Assembly: GCA_960531495.1 (NCBI GenBank)
Contig: OY482853.1
Span: 28,877,594 to 28,941,593, forward strand
Origin: Zeus faber
Taxonomy: Eukaryota; Chordata; Actinopteri; Zeiformes; Zeidae
Direction: 5' to 3'
Length of the DNA stretch: 64,000 bases
The notes under the pieces are model-generated. The model was not told where the DNA came from. It was given only the letters and a program-made list of their open reading frames with translations, and ran no database searches. The position numbers were made by a program, and so were the translations under genes. Of the stretch, positions 25,166-38,600 are shown piece after piece. Every line of letters begins with the position of its first letter. Position 1 is the stretch's first letter.

Positions 25166-25185
25166 TCAAGCCAATTTTTTGGATC
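25166..25185 (-). CDS. a2m: a2m last coding exon
   Basis: After a GTGGGCAG acceptor this exon contributes 20 nt, completing codons for GSKKLA and a TGA stop. Human A2M also ends with a tiny last exon (SKDLGNA). The phase is correct, and the total length divides by three. A LINE tail begins only about 150 bp further downstream. Confidence 0.8.
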
Positions 25186-28100
25186 CTGCCCACACTTGCA
25201 CTTTGAGGACCCAATTAATTTTAATGATAATAATTCTAATGATATAAAACAATAGTAATAATTTATTATAAATAATATGAAATTAAAATATAAAAAATGT
25301 ATTATTGCCATTGTTATTATATTATTTCTGTTCTTAGAACAAAAACAACAACAATAATACATTGTTATTAATAATACCTTTTAATAATAAAAAAATATAT
25401 AGTTATTATAAATAATAATTATCATCATAATACTTTTATTATTGTTGTTGTTGTTGTTGTTGTTATTATTGTTAGTTTTGATAGATAGCAGAAAGATAAA
25501 AGCCACATTGTTGAACTGGTGACAATTTAAAAGACAAAATGTCTGAACAGATACCTGAAGCACAGGAATGGGTGTATTCCGTCTCAGCTTGGTCACCTGT
25601 GTGGACAAATAATATGTTTTTGACCAGAAGAAGAAATGTCCAGTAGATATATATAAAAAATGCATATTTGCATTTGTCTGGAGCTGCAGGTAATTTCCCT
25701 CGAGAAAAGCGATAAACTCTGAAATCTATTTACTTGTCTGGTAATAGTCGTAGATCTTGACCACAGCGGGTTTCAGGTCTTGCACACTGATGTCCTGTAC
25801 AATTTTCAAGTTGTGAAATACGGGGATGCCCCTGGGTAACTGTCAACAGAAGAAAAGAAACTCAAAACATACAGGACTCCATCAGTAACGGATGATGACG
25901 ACTGTTGTGAACGCCGATTCCATTCCTATCCCCCTTACCTTCTCAAGGTACATGATGACGTGATCCCCATCCTGCTCGACGCGGTTCACCAGCAGGGCCG
26001 ACTTGAGCTGTAACGTAACATATTCATTAGCCTCGATAGTATAAAATGTAAAATATAAAAATGACTTGTGCCATTAAGAGGAATGTCCTTTGAGGGTTGC
26101 TCACCGCTGTCAAAGACTCTGGGTCGGGGACGAATCCTGAGAGCATTTTTATATCCACAATCACCATGTTGGAGAATGGAATCAGGGATGATCCAGTATA
26201 GCTGTAATGGAACCAACAAAGTTTAACGACGCACACTTTTTACAATGGAATCATCTCACCCCACACCCCTATCCTGTTGAGCACTAAAACACAACAAACA
26301 CAGAGAACTGTGCTTACGATTATGGCCTACTAATAGTTGGCGATGCAAGACTCTTTACTCAGTGACTCATCAATTACTGAATCGCAAAAAAAAGTATAAC
26401 CTTTCCTCACTACCCATAGTTCTCACTTTCAGTGTAAGACTTCAGCTTGTTCCGATGAACACAGAGCTTCTGTTCTGCAGGAGCTGATGAATTAGTGCAG
26501 CCTTGCAATTTTGTAATTTTTTAACAGCAAGAGCTAATTTCCATATCTTTTGCTATTTTAAGTGGAAGATGGAAAATATTTACAATGGTTAAAAAAAACT
26601 GTGCTGCAATACATTTTTCATGAATCTGCCATGGCTTACACAATAAATAAATAAATAAATGACTCATCCTCTATGAGGAAAGGGGGGCAGAAGGTGAGTA
26701 TCCTAAACCTCACAGCCGACAGATCCTTACCTGGACTGAAGTTTCAAGGTCAGTTTAGGTCTCAGGGAGTTGGAGTTGCACTCTGAGTCTACGGTGACCT
26801 GGATGTTGAAAGCCGATTGCTTGGTTGGAGTTGGAATGTTGTAGAAAAGGGACAACTGTGTGGAAAAAAATAAGCACAATTGGGCAGTTTTAAAAGACAA
26901 ATGAGTAGACGGGTATTCGTTCATTTGTATCTGTTTGTCAGATACAAGGGGGGTGGAGGGGTCCACTCACCTGCATGGAGGTACAGGTGCTGCCCTTCAC
27001 CTCCAGACTGTATTTCCCCATGACGTCCTTCAGCTCCCTCTCCTGGTAAAGGAGTTTGTTGTTTTGGTTCACCTCGAACGTCGTCTGGCCGCTGGGGAAC
27101 TGAACTGTCACTATGCTGGCGCCGGCCGATTTGTAAACCAGCGTGGAGTAGTGGGCCAGGGCCTGGAGAGCCACCACCGTGTCCTGCAAATAGAGCCATC
27201 AAGTTTGGATGTCATTAAGTCATATGGCCACAGGATTCAACCACAGGCCTCATGGGCCTTCGTAATTACCGGGTGCGGTGCTCCATGGGAGAAAAATTAC
27301 CAACCGGGGCAGTGTTTCTCAACCACTGTGCCGAATGGCTCTTGTGTTGCAAGATCAAAATAAATTGCAAATCTGTTTTAATTCATCATCGCATTCATCA
27401 GAATAGCAGCCCTCTGTTCGTCGTCTGTAGCATTAATATTTCTTGAGTTATGGGGCAAAGCTGAAAAAAGTCGGTTGCTCTAAAATATTAATATACATGT
27501 TTCTAGTGTGTCTTGTGATTCAAGTGGTTGATACGATAGTGGTGGGGCGTGGGATTATTTCATTGCAAAAAGTGTTGCCAGGGCAAACAAAAAAGTTGGG
27601 AACCACTGTACAAGGAACCCCTACATGCCATTTCTAAGCGTCGTTGCCGAAGCCCTCGGTAAATCCAACCAAACCATTTCCCCAAATTGCAAATGGACTA
27701 CATCTTTAACTCCTTCTATTGGTCATCCTGGAAAACCTCTCCAGGTCAATGCCAGGGACAATGTTTGGGACCTACCTGCGTGGAGGAGAAGCCTCCGTAC
27801 GAGTTCTGCTGGGTGGTCAGCCACCTGACAATGCGGGATGCATAGCCCAGGTCTTGGTTAGTCGGCGAAGCACCAAGCGTAGCCAGGAGCACGTAGGAGC
27901 TGATCTCCACGGACAGAGAAATGGATCTCCCTCTGGTCTGCGCCCAGTAAACGACACCTCCTAAGGAACACATTTTATTTTGGAAAGCTTCATTCCGACT
28001 GAACTTTCCATCAAAGGACAACCTTCCAGAAGACAGAAGATTTTCAAAATAAATCTCTTTACCCAGGGCCGAAGACACGTCCCAGGATTTTATACATATA

Positions 28101-29099
28101 ACTCAACATCCTTAATAATTGGACTCGGCGACTTTGTCTAACCTTCTCTCACTGCCTCCTTCTCCAGGTGCTGCAGCAGCAAGGCACGCGTCTCCATGTC
28201 CCCTGCCAGGGTAAAGACGTACGCCAGCAGGGCAGTCGAGTAGGTATTGGTCAGGTTGCCCAGGGAGTCCTTCAAGCAGGACAGGCTGTTTTTCAGTGTG
28301 GGTTCCTGCAATTGAGATGAAATGGTAAGCTCTCAAAATGACTTTCGACATGCATCATTTGGACAAGCGGCCTTGGTACTAAGCCGGTCTACTTACCGAC
28401 ACCGACATGTTGGTCTCCAACAAAGCGGCAGTCACATAAGCACTGAGCGTCGTCTCATCTGACACTCCACCCTGTGGAGGGAAAAATAATGCATGCATTT
28501 CAGATTAATTAAAAATAAACACACTTCCAAATGGAATTAGTTGCATCGATCCAACAAACGTGGATCCATCCGCCCCGTACCTTCATCCTGTTGTTGAAGA
28601 GACCTCCCAAACTTTGGAAGCAGCCGTTGGGAATTTGCTTGCTCTGCAGCCAGGTCTTTGCTTCGTCGATAACGGCCGGGTCGATGTAGACGAAAGACAT
28701 GGCTTTGACGAAGGATCGGAGCACAAACGCCGTCAACCTGAGAGAAAAGGCAGGAGGTCAGTCCTCGTCAATGAAGATGGAGTTGTGAATAAAAGTACAC
28801 GTGAATACAATTTAATAATAGTTTCCTCACCAAGTGTTGCCAGGTCCTGTTCCAAAAGTGCTGTAAGCCCCATTGTGCCTGTAGTTCAGCTGCCTCTGGT
28901 AGCCTGTGTATGGTTGGAAAATGTGGTTATTATAGACAAATCGCACAGATTTCTCACAAGTGGGTGAGCTTAAAGGGGTCTAAATACAAAAAGGGGATAA
29001 ACAAATAAAAAACAAATAACAGAAAACTTACATCCTTTTTTTTTTTACAGTTTTATATTAATAATAAAAATATTGTAATGAATAATAATTGTATAATTA

Positions 29100-29162
<63 letters not shown>

Positions 29163-29217
29163 ATATTTATACTAACAAAATATATTTAAATACAATTTTA
29201 AATATAAAAAATATTGA

Positions 29218-29278
<61 letters not shown>

Positions 29279-29596
29279 TTATGATTCACAGCCTTGTTTT
29301 ACATCCATGTCCCCGCTAAATCTAGTACTAGATATTCACCGCTGCTCAGGAACTGTGTGGCTTTTTTGTTGATCTCTGTTGTCAGTTGCTCTGTGTTGGT
29401 CAGGTATTCCAGGATGTAAATATTTGGGGCCAGAAGAGCCATGTTCTGTTCGCCACAGCCGTACGGCATCCTGAGCAATCCGTTCAGGTTCTTGAGGGCT
29501 CGGCCCAAGATGTCTCCTACGGACACACAACGACAGAGCATTGCAAACCAAGACAGCAAAATGGGCGTGGCCCCGTAGGCTCTTGTAGGCGTACAT

Positions 29597-29627
<31 letters not shown>

Positions 29628-32600
29628 GTTTACTATATAGCATAATGCTATACTATACTTTATACTATAATGATTCCCTGGAACATGTAATGGAGCTGAG
29701 TTTACCCAGTACGGAAAGGGAAGCGCGAGCAGAGCCAGCGATCACATTCTCAGGTGGCCTCAGCTCGATTTCCTCCTTTAAAGCTTCTCCTGAATAGGAA
29801 AAAATATATCATATATATTAGCACGATAAAAGGAACATAAAAGTATACCATAATTATGACACACACTTCTAAAGTATCCAGAAGATATGAATAAAGAATC
29901 AAAGATAAATTATTCTACACGTACACAGTATGTGAGTGAGTCAGTGGGTAAATATTAGCCTAAATATAAGCTGACCAAATTAGTCAAACCTTTCATCACT
30001 GATAACTTTCAGAGTGAAACTTCAGCTTGTTCTGATAATCTCAGAGCAGTGTTGCCAGACAACGATTAACCAAGGATTCCAGAAATATTGCATTTCATGG
30101 CAAACTATCGCGCAATCAATTCACCGAACTGCATTTGCAAGTAGATGATTCTGTACCGAGGACCCCTGAGTAACGTGATAATGGAACATTATAGATAATT
30201 TATGGATCCAATCACCCCCAGAGACGAGTGATTGGCTCATTTATGGCAGAATCTTGGTAATTTTTCCATCATACATTATTGACATAGTTAGTGTAAGATG
30301 AATAACCAGGCTGGTTCCAAATAGGCTGCATACCATTTCACTATTATGAAAAAAACAAAATCTGAAACAAAGTCGAAATTATCGCACATTTAGGATTTTA
30401 TAGAATTATTGATTGTACATCGTACAAAGTGCTAAATTATCGTACAAATGATTATCATACACCTGGCAACACTGGCTTCTATTCTGGCTAAATTTAAGCA
30501 AAATTTGACAAATCTTTACGGTACACCTGGCAAACTTTCACACCAGGTTGAAATAGACAACGGTTAAAAAATGCTGTTCTGGCCCCATACTGACCTTTTG
30601 GACAAAGCAATAAGTTGTGCGTCTCCACCTTCTCTATTCCCTCAGACTGAGAAGAAGAAGAAGAGGGAGGAGCAATTCACACAAAATCAAAGTTGCCAAA
30701 TCTTCCAACAGGAAATCTGACGTCCGCCTCCCTCCCATGAATGTCAAACCGCTATCATCGCTGTTATCACCCGCCAAGAGCTCACCTTGACGATGAGAGA
30801 GCGGGTGACCACATCGACGCGGCCTCTCTGCGGCACGCTCACGATCTCGTTGTCGCACGAGGTGTGGGACGTCACCGCCTCGGCGACCATCGTCACATTC
30901 ACAACCCCTTTGGAGAGAAATTAGACAGTGGCGAAACAAAAGGGAAAATAACGCGGTCAGACCGTCTGCTCTAAAAAAGAAACCAAAAAAACACGACCCA
31001 AAATAAAATCAATAAATCCATCCTTCCACGCCCACCTATAGCGGAGGGGGTCATCTTCCAGCGCAGGACCTTGCGGCTGTTGGCGCACAGGCAGGATGAG
31101 ACCTGGTCCTCGGAGAGAAGCGTGAGGGTGTAGTCTGTGTTGAGGGCCGGGCTCACGGTGACCTGTCATGAGGGGGGGATTAGAAAATAGGTATATCAGC
31201 ATCACAAAATGGATTAAGAGGGGAAAACTTCAGTACGTTTACATGCAAACAGAAAATCTGAATAAGACAAATAACCAGGATAAGATGATACGTTGACTTG
31301 AGGTGTCGACATAATTTCCATTTCTTCATGCGACCCAGTTTGCGTCATTCAGGGGATCGCAAACATAGTGAATGCACCAATTGTGTGGCATCGACTCAGA
31401 TAAGTAAGGGAGAAAAATGGCAAAATTCTGGAGCGACGCTCACCATGATGCAGCTGGAAAGGTAGTTGAAGACGGTGGCCTTCAGTTCAAAGTGCTCTCC
31501 TCGGATGATGGAGTAGGGAAGGCTGAGCTCCAGGAAGAAGGGCTGGAAGACCTTGATCTCTTTGCGGGGGGCCAGGCCAAAGCCTTTCTGGGACAGGCAG
31601 AAGGCCTCCGTCTCCCAGGTGGTTATGGTGTCAGGGACAGTGAGGGCCACATTGTTTGCTCCGGACTCTCTGTGTTAACAACAGGAGACACAATGACACA
31701 ACACACAAGTCAAGCCTCTGTTTATTTATATAGGCCTTAATTACAGCACAAAAGCACCCTGAAAACAAAAAAACACTTGGAGAGCAGAATCAACGGTTAC
31801 TGCAGATTAGTTGTCTGAGCTGTTAACTGTTGTAGCATGGCAGCCCACTCACCCTATTTCCACCAGATCCCAGATCCAAGTCTCAGGAAAGAAGGTGCGA
31901 ACTGTCTCTATCACCGGTGGGGGATGGTAGTCAGCTGCAGCAACAAAGTCCATGCCCACTCTTGGCGAATTCATTCTTGACATTTCCACTGCCATTGGAT
32001 AAGGATATCCACCGCGAGCGACAACTAAAAACAAAAGACTATTTAATCCAATGGAAGCTAGCAGCGATCAGGGAACAGCGAACTGATCACAGTCAGACAG
32101 TAATGCTCAAGAGATCTTACCGGCGCGGTCATAGTAGTAGCGTCTTCCCTTGAACATGAGGCAGTGAGGGGCCTTCAGAATCATGTTAGTGAACATCTTC
32201 AACCCCGCTGACTGGACAAAACCAAAAAGATGTATAATTGCTCATTGTATCACATGCATGCCATTATTTCTCAACAATATAGAAGAAAACAAAATGGTTC
32301 TGAAAATGTCAAATGAAAAGTACCTCAAAGACTGCATAGGCATTGCTGTCGTCGTGTCCTGGATACGGAATCACGTATCTTCTCGTCCTCACTCGCAGAC
32401 AGGACTCCGCGTCGCTGACTTCGTATGGATAACCATATAGTTTCTTGACTGGCAGCAACTCAAATACCTTTGAAAGGTTTGTTTAAAATGAAAGAAAGAG
32501 AAGAGCAGAGCGGTTCAAGTGAAAAATGTAGAAATTGCCACTACTTTTTGTGGACTTAACTCAAAAACAGGCGAGGGGAACAGCAGAATGTAAGTGACAC

Positions 32601-35600
32601 TAGGATTCCAGTAGGAGGTGACACAACTTCCTGTTTCTAATCAAAAGTTGCAGAAGTTTGCAACCATTTTAATATAATAGTATACATGACTTTCTGATTA
32701 TATTGTGAGTTTTACGTTTTCAAAGAGGCGATTGAACAGCGGTAAGTTGAGCTTCACTACGGAGATACTTAGCACTCTGCTGCAGCTTCCCACTGTGCTT
32801 AAATGCAGTCCAATGGGGCAAACATTGTAGCCTTTGAAAAACCTGTTGAAACTTTGTAGTTTCTGGATGAATTTGATGTGTTGATGAAGAAGGAGTGACC
32901 GCTGACGCTGACTTGATAAAAATAATAGTTTTATTACACAAATCAGCATCAAACCAGACTTGCCATGGACGGCCTGGGAGAGAACGGGAGCCGGATATAT
33001 TCTCTGCCAAGGGACGCTCGGCACTCGCTTTTAAAGCTGTACAGAGATAACATACTACATCTGGTTCCAACCCATAGGTGCCCGCTCAGCCTCTGTCTTG
33101 CCATAAATCTAAACATTTCCTCCTCTGGTCAAGCTGGAAGAATCAACACAATTCCCTTTTCCAGAGGGCCTCTGAATAGACATGTTGTATTCGTTCTCCG
33201 TATGACATAGAGGCAATAAATCTACAGTAACATACGTTAATATTATTACCGCACTATATCTCAGCTTTGGGAGCTCAGTGACCTATTCACCTCAAACCTT
33301 CCAGACACCTCATCTCCTTTACGCAAAAACAGGAGTCTTAATATGTCGCACCAGTTTTTTTTTCGCAGTTTTATTGACTGCACTTCCCAAACTGAGTTTC
33401 TTTGGCCATATCTATTCTAGCATACAGTAGGTCTGGCTTGAATAGCAAACAAATCCTTTAATACTTTTCATCATTTGGGACGGGTTCTATTACGACGTAG
33501 GCATAATGGAATGGTTCAAAGTTTACCTTGTCTGTGTCCAGCTTCTTCCCTGGCGCCTTGATGAGAACGCTCTGGTCGACGGCACTGACGCCGCACAGAG
33601 AGCCCGGCTCAGCTGACACATGGAGCGTGTTCTTCTCTCCTGGGACCGCGCTGTCGGGAGAAAACTCCACCGACACCTATAACGCGCACATGCACACAGT
33701 GCCACCGTGAAAAAGCATCAAATTGAGAGGTGTGACCTATGGTCCTGAACTCCTGAACCCCGCTGTCCACGCAGACCTTGTGGACGAAGCATTTGTCGGT
33801 GTCGAAGTCAACGGCGTGGGCAACAACGTTCTCGCTGGGGAGGAGGGCGTAGGCCACGACCTGGACCAAGGGCGCCATCTCTGGAGACACTCGGAGCTTG
33901 AAGGACATCTCACCCGTGGTCACTGAAATGGTCATTCGATGTAAGCTTGTTTCACCGATCAGAATTAACTTCCACAAATTCAATTTAAAATCCCTATTGT
34001 TGATATAGCGGACCAAGGGGCGTGGTCAAGCACCTGAAAATGTCCAATGCACTCGTGAAGTGTCTCATTTTTTGTGTTTTGGCTGTCAAACATAACATTT
34101 GTTTGTCAATATCAAAATCTTTATTTCTGATTTCTGCAACTTTATTTTGGATATCAACTCCTCTTCTATAGTTGTTTCTATTTGTACTGAGTGCATTAAT
34201 TACTGACGCAACACAAAATAATCTTTATCAAAAATGTATTTTATCTATCGCTCTCCTTTTCCAATATTTCCTAATATTTTTAAGATTATTTTCTAAAGTC
34301 AAGTATTACATTTTCAAATAGTTATTTCTGATGTATAAATATATATATTCAATTGTATATATTGTTAATCAAATGTATGATATGAAATATTAAACAAGCA
34401 ATTTAATTAAAATGAGAAATTGAATTTTTTTTTTTATGGTTTTAATTATTTAATTTCTCATAACATAAAATAGAAACGCTGTACCCACCTGGACCATCTT
34501 GATTTTCAATCTTTACAAATCCTTGTTTGACAATGGCCCCTCTGGATAAGACCTAAAGGAATGAACAGTGGGGTTTTTTTGTTTCTTTTCAAACAAACTA
34601 GTCTCCTAAATGATGTTATATAGACAGGCTATGGCAGAATTGGATTCCTGCTTTAACACCTTTCATATGGAAGACCACACGATAACGCTGCGCATCAGTG
34701 CCCCCTAGCGGCTACAAGTTGCAACTGCTCTTTGCGTCTCGTCAGTTTGTGTATTGTCTTCTAACTCCCCCCTCCAGTCAAATGTGGCTCTGATAATATT
34801 CTATTGAAATCAGCTTTGAGTACCTAACTGTCATTTTAATAGACATTTAAGGAATAAATGTAATAATTTTGATAAAATGTGGTATATTGTATAGGTAAAT
34901 TGTGCACTATAGTGGCTATCTAATACATTAATATCGATATCGTTCACATGAGAAATGTCATTTTATATTTTATTTTAGTAAAAGTTTGATGACATTTTAT
35001 GTAAAGCTCTTTTCTTGCAAGTGACCCCCCCCCCCCAGATATAAGACTTTCTATCTATGTTGTCTGTATTTGGACTGCGTTTAAGCGCCAGCAAACCAGT
35101 CTTCCTCACCAGGTACATCACATCCACCGGGCCCTTGGCTTCGCCGACGAACGTGTACTTGACTGTGATGTGCTCGTCAGTGTCGCAGGGCAGGGGCTTC
35201 TCCCTCTTCTGCACCTCCAAGGAGCTGGCCGTTTTGGTGTCGACCGTGATGGGCTCGATCAGGGAGATGGTGTGCTCCCCGGTGTTGTAGTGCGGCGTTT
35301 TATAGGGATGGAATTCCAACAGCGGTTTGCTGCTGATCTGAGGACATGAAAACGGCCCGTCAGATCAGCTACACCCAGGGAACAAAATTATTTTGCGCTT
35401 GTTTGACTCACGGTGAGACGGAGGGTGCCTCCGAACTCGGTGGTGTTGAGCGAGAAAGTGGCCACACCGCTGGCGTCCGTGGTGAGGTTCTGCGTGAGGC
35501 GGGCGCCCCACCTCTCGCCCTCAAACAGGTAGAGCTCCTTGTTGGGGATGGCCGTGTCGTTGAAGTACACCGCTTTGACCTGTTGGCGGAGGCATCCATC

Positions 35601-38600
35601 AAATATTATCCATCAGGGACATCAGAGCCTGTGGTTAGAACCGCCGTTCCGAGTGGCCCTCTAATTTCACTCACTTTCCCCTCCAGGACCTGCCCCTCCT
35701 CGTAGACCTTGGGCGTGTCGACAAACGACAGCCTGGCAACCATGTAAGAGAGCTGAATGTTTGCTGCCTGTTCGTAGGCGATTCCTGGCATGGGAGGAAA
35801 GACACGGTTCAGTTCAAATATGGTGCTCTGTTCGGGAGCACAATGGCAGCGTGAGAATTACCTGTCCCCTCTTCCGTCACCAGGATCATCACAGAGAGCT
35901 GACTGGACAGCACCTTGTGGGTTTTGGTGAATGGTGACATGCTGAAGGTCATTGGTGCACAGCCTGTGTTGTTCAGCTGCACAAAGTTGGAGAAAGAAAT
36001 CGGACCCCATCGCCGTCAGAATAGAATACATTGAATGCCTACATGGGTCACTGCACAATTAAAACATTTCTCCAACTGATCCACATTCTATAGTATAACT
36101 CATCCATTTTTGGCCGTGTCCATACTGTTATACACATATACATATACATTTACATATTATTATTATTTTATTTAACATGTACAGATAATTCAACCGTATC
36201 CATATTTCTATTTGTATTTATACCAAAAAAATCTTTATCTGGTGCATAGAGCACATTTTGTACATTTGTATTGTATTTCTAGGTTTTTAGACTGTTGAAC
36301 ATTCTTTTTCTATGGCACTGCCCCCTTTTGTTTTTCTTTTAGTCCCCTTCCTGGTTTTGCACTACAATGAAACAAATGATACCATGACAAATCTTGACCA
36401 TATTTTCCCACATTGGAGTTGAATATGTTAAGAGATTATCAGAATGTTTTAAAAAGTAATTGGCAAGTTATCATAAAAACAAAGTTATCATGAATGATAT
36501 GGCCAATTATAAAGTGAAGCTTTTTTTTATTTATTTTTATTTTTTTACCAGCGCTTCCGATTTGTAAGAGACTGCTAATTAACACATACATTAACACCTC
36601 TAAAAGCATCTCAGAACAACCATTTGAACAGTTTATACTTTATAATATTTATTAATATACATAATAATAATATTAATATTTTGCCTATGCAACCCTGATC
36701 TGAGAAGATATTTTATTGTTATATAGGATTTTGTATACTATACTATAACTATACTATAGTTAGAGATATCAGTGAAACTATGATCAAAACAGTTATTATT
36801 GTACATTCTCTAACATGGGGGACCCCTTGGATCTCTTGAAGGGTTCCCATACCCCAAGTTGAGAACCATTTATGCAAGCCCTATTGATTTTGTCACTAGG
36901 CTTTATTTTTGTGTTAGATATATGTTTATTGAGTACAATATATTTCGAAAGCTAATGTAAAAAAATAAATCTCAAAGGGAAATCTTTTGACCATTGAAGC
37001 CACTTATACGGGTACCTTACCTGTTGAACCTGCTTCAGGCTTGGGGATACGATTGCGGGGATGCCCTCCGGGTGTTCGGGTGTTATTATGAGTGGAACCG
37101 CTGTGTAACGCTCAATAGGTCGCATGACTTTCACTTCAGCCGTGGCTGGCACAGGCTGTCCATAGGTATAGCTTGAGAGAGAAACATAGATTGTCACAAA
37201 GTCCCCTGACTATCATTTCATTGCATTTGGGGTTTGTTTGGGTTTGGGGTTGTTATTATGCCATGTCACCAACTCTTGTGTCGTTTCAGATCCTGTCACT
37301 CCCTCTTGCCATGCAGTCTCCTAGTTTCCCTGCCCATCGCCTCACCTGCACCACATTCCCACATTACACCCGCAGCTTATATACCAGTCCCCTTCGCTTT
37401 GTTCGCCGCCAGATTGTCTTGAGTATTTCGCCAAGCTGTCCAGCATTAGTCGGTCCTGATTTTTCCTGACCAGCCTGTTTTTGACCCTGGTGTCTGCCTT
37501 CTGGACCTGGGATTCCCTGCCCGCCCCTTGTCAGAGTTGTTTGCCTGAGTAACTGAACTCCTGGTTTTGACCTTGCCTGTTGACTTCAGTAATCTGAACT
37601 CTCCTTGCAACTTGGTCGGTCTCATTGTCGTGCCTTTGGGTTGAAACCTGCTAGTACCAGTGACCATATATCACTACATATATCGATAGGCGTCAACAAA
37701 GCTAGAATATAGGGAATGTACAAGAAACCTAAGATAAACAAATAATAATGAAAAAAAAAAATAATTATCTATTACAATAACCATGACAATAAACCATAAA
37801 TATAAACAGAAAGCAATAAAAATAAATAAAACAATAAACAAGAAAGAATTAGCAATATACAACAAATCTAGAAATTAACTCAAAGACAGGAAAGATTTAA
37901 ATACAGTATATACAATTACCAACAAATAAAATAAATAAATACAATTATGTATCTTTGGCAATTATACAATGGACCTAATGATAAGCAATAACTATAACCT
38001 AGGAAAGTAAAAACAGTCAAATAAACCTCACATGACGAGGAAAAAAATCTATAAGCTATACCTAAAATGAACAATAAAATAAAATCGAAAAAAACAAGCA
38101 ATCGACAATAGAGGTTAAAAGTAATACATCCAAGTTACCAAATTCCTCAAACTGTATGTGATTAAGTTCTAACATTTAAGTCTCAAGACAAAGGTAGGAG
38201 GGGAGCCAAAAGGAGACTCACGTCGCACACACTTCCACATTGACTTCCTCTTGGTCGACACTAATTTCCTCTGCCACTTTCACCTTCACCTCGAACCTCG
38301 GCAAAACTAGAGACAACACGAGGCCGTGAGTGTTTCTTATCGATGGACGGTAAAACAATAATTCATCAAACGAGGAGCTCAACATACCGTATTTCTCGAC
38401 TTTGAAGTGCTGCAGAGATTTGGTCCCTTCGCTGTTCCACACGTCGATGCGATAGACCCCCACGGGGGCCTCGGAGTTCAGTGTGTAGGACAGCTGCAGT
38501 ATTTTCCCGTCGGATGTGGCGTTGAGCCACTGTCCAATCCGGTTGCCGGCATTGGACTGGTTGAAAATAAAATCGAGGCCAAACGTTTATCGGGAATTAA

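Noticed and set aside
25000-25550. Loss of the a2m last exon by retrotransposon insertion
   Set aside because: A 20-nt terminal exon with correct phase and a human-like end (SKKLA, stop) was found at 25166-25185, so the gene is complete.
33737-33776. Alternative donor in a2m exon 14 (CATAG/GTCACA)
   Set aside because: It would break phase with the next exon; the AAG/GTCTGC donor at 33777 keeps the frame and matches the human junction.
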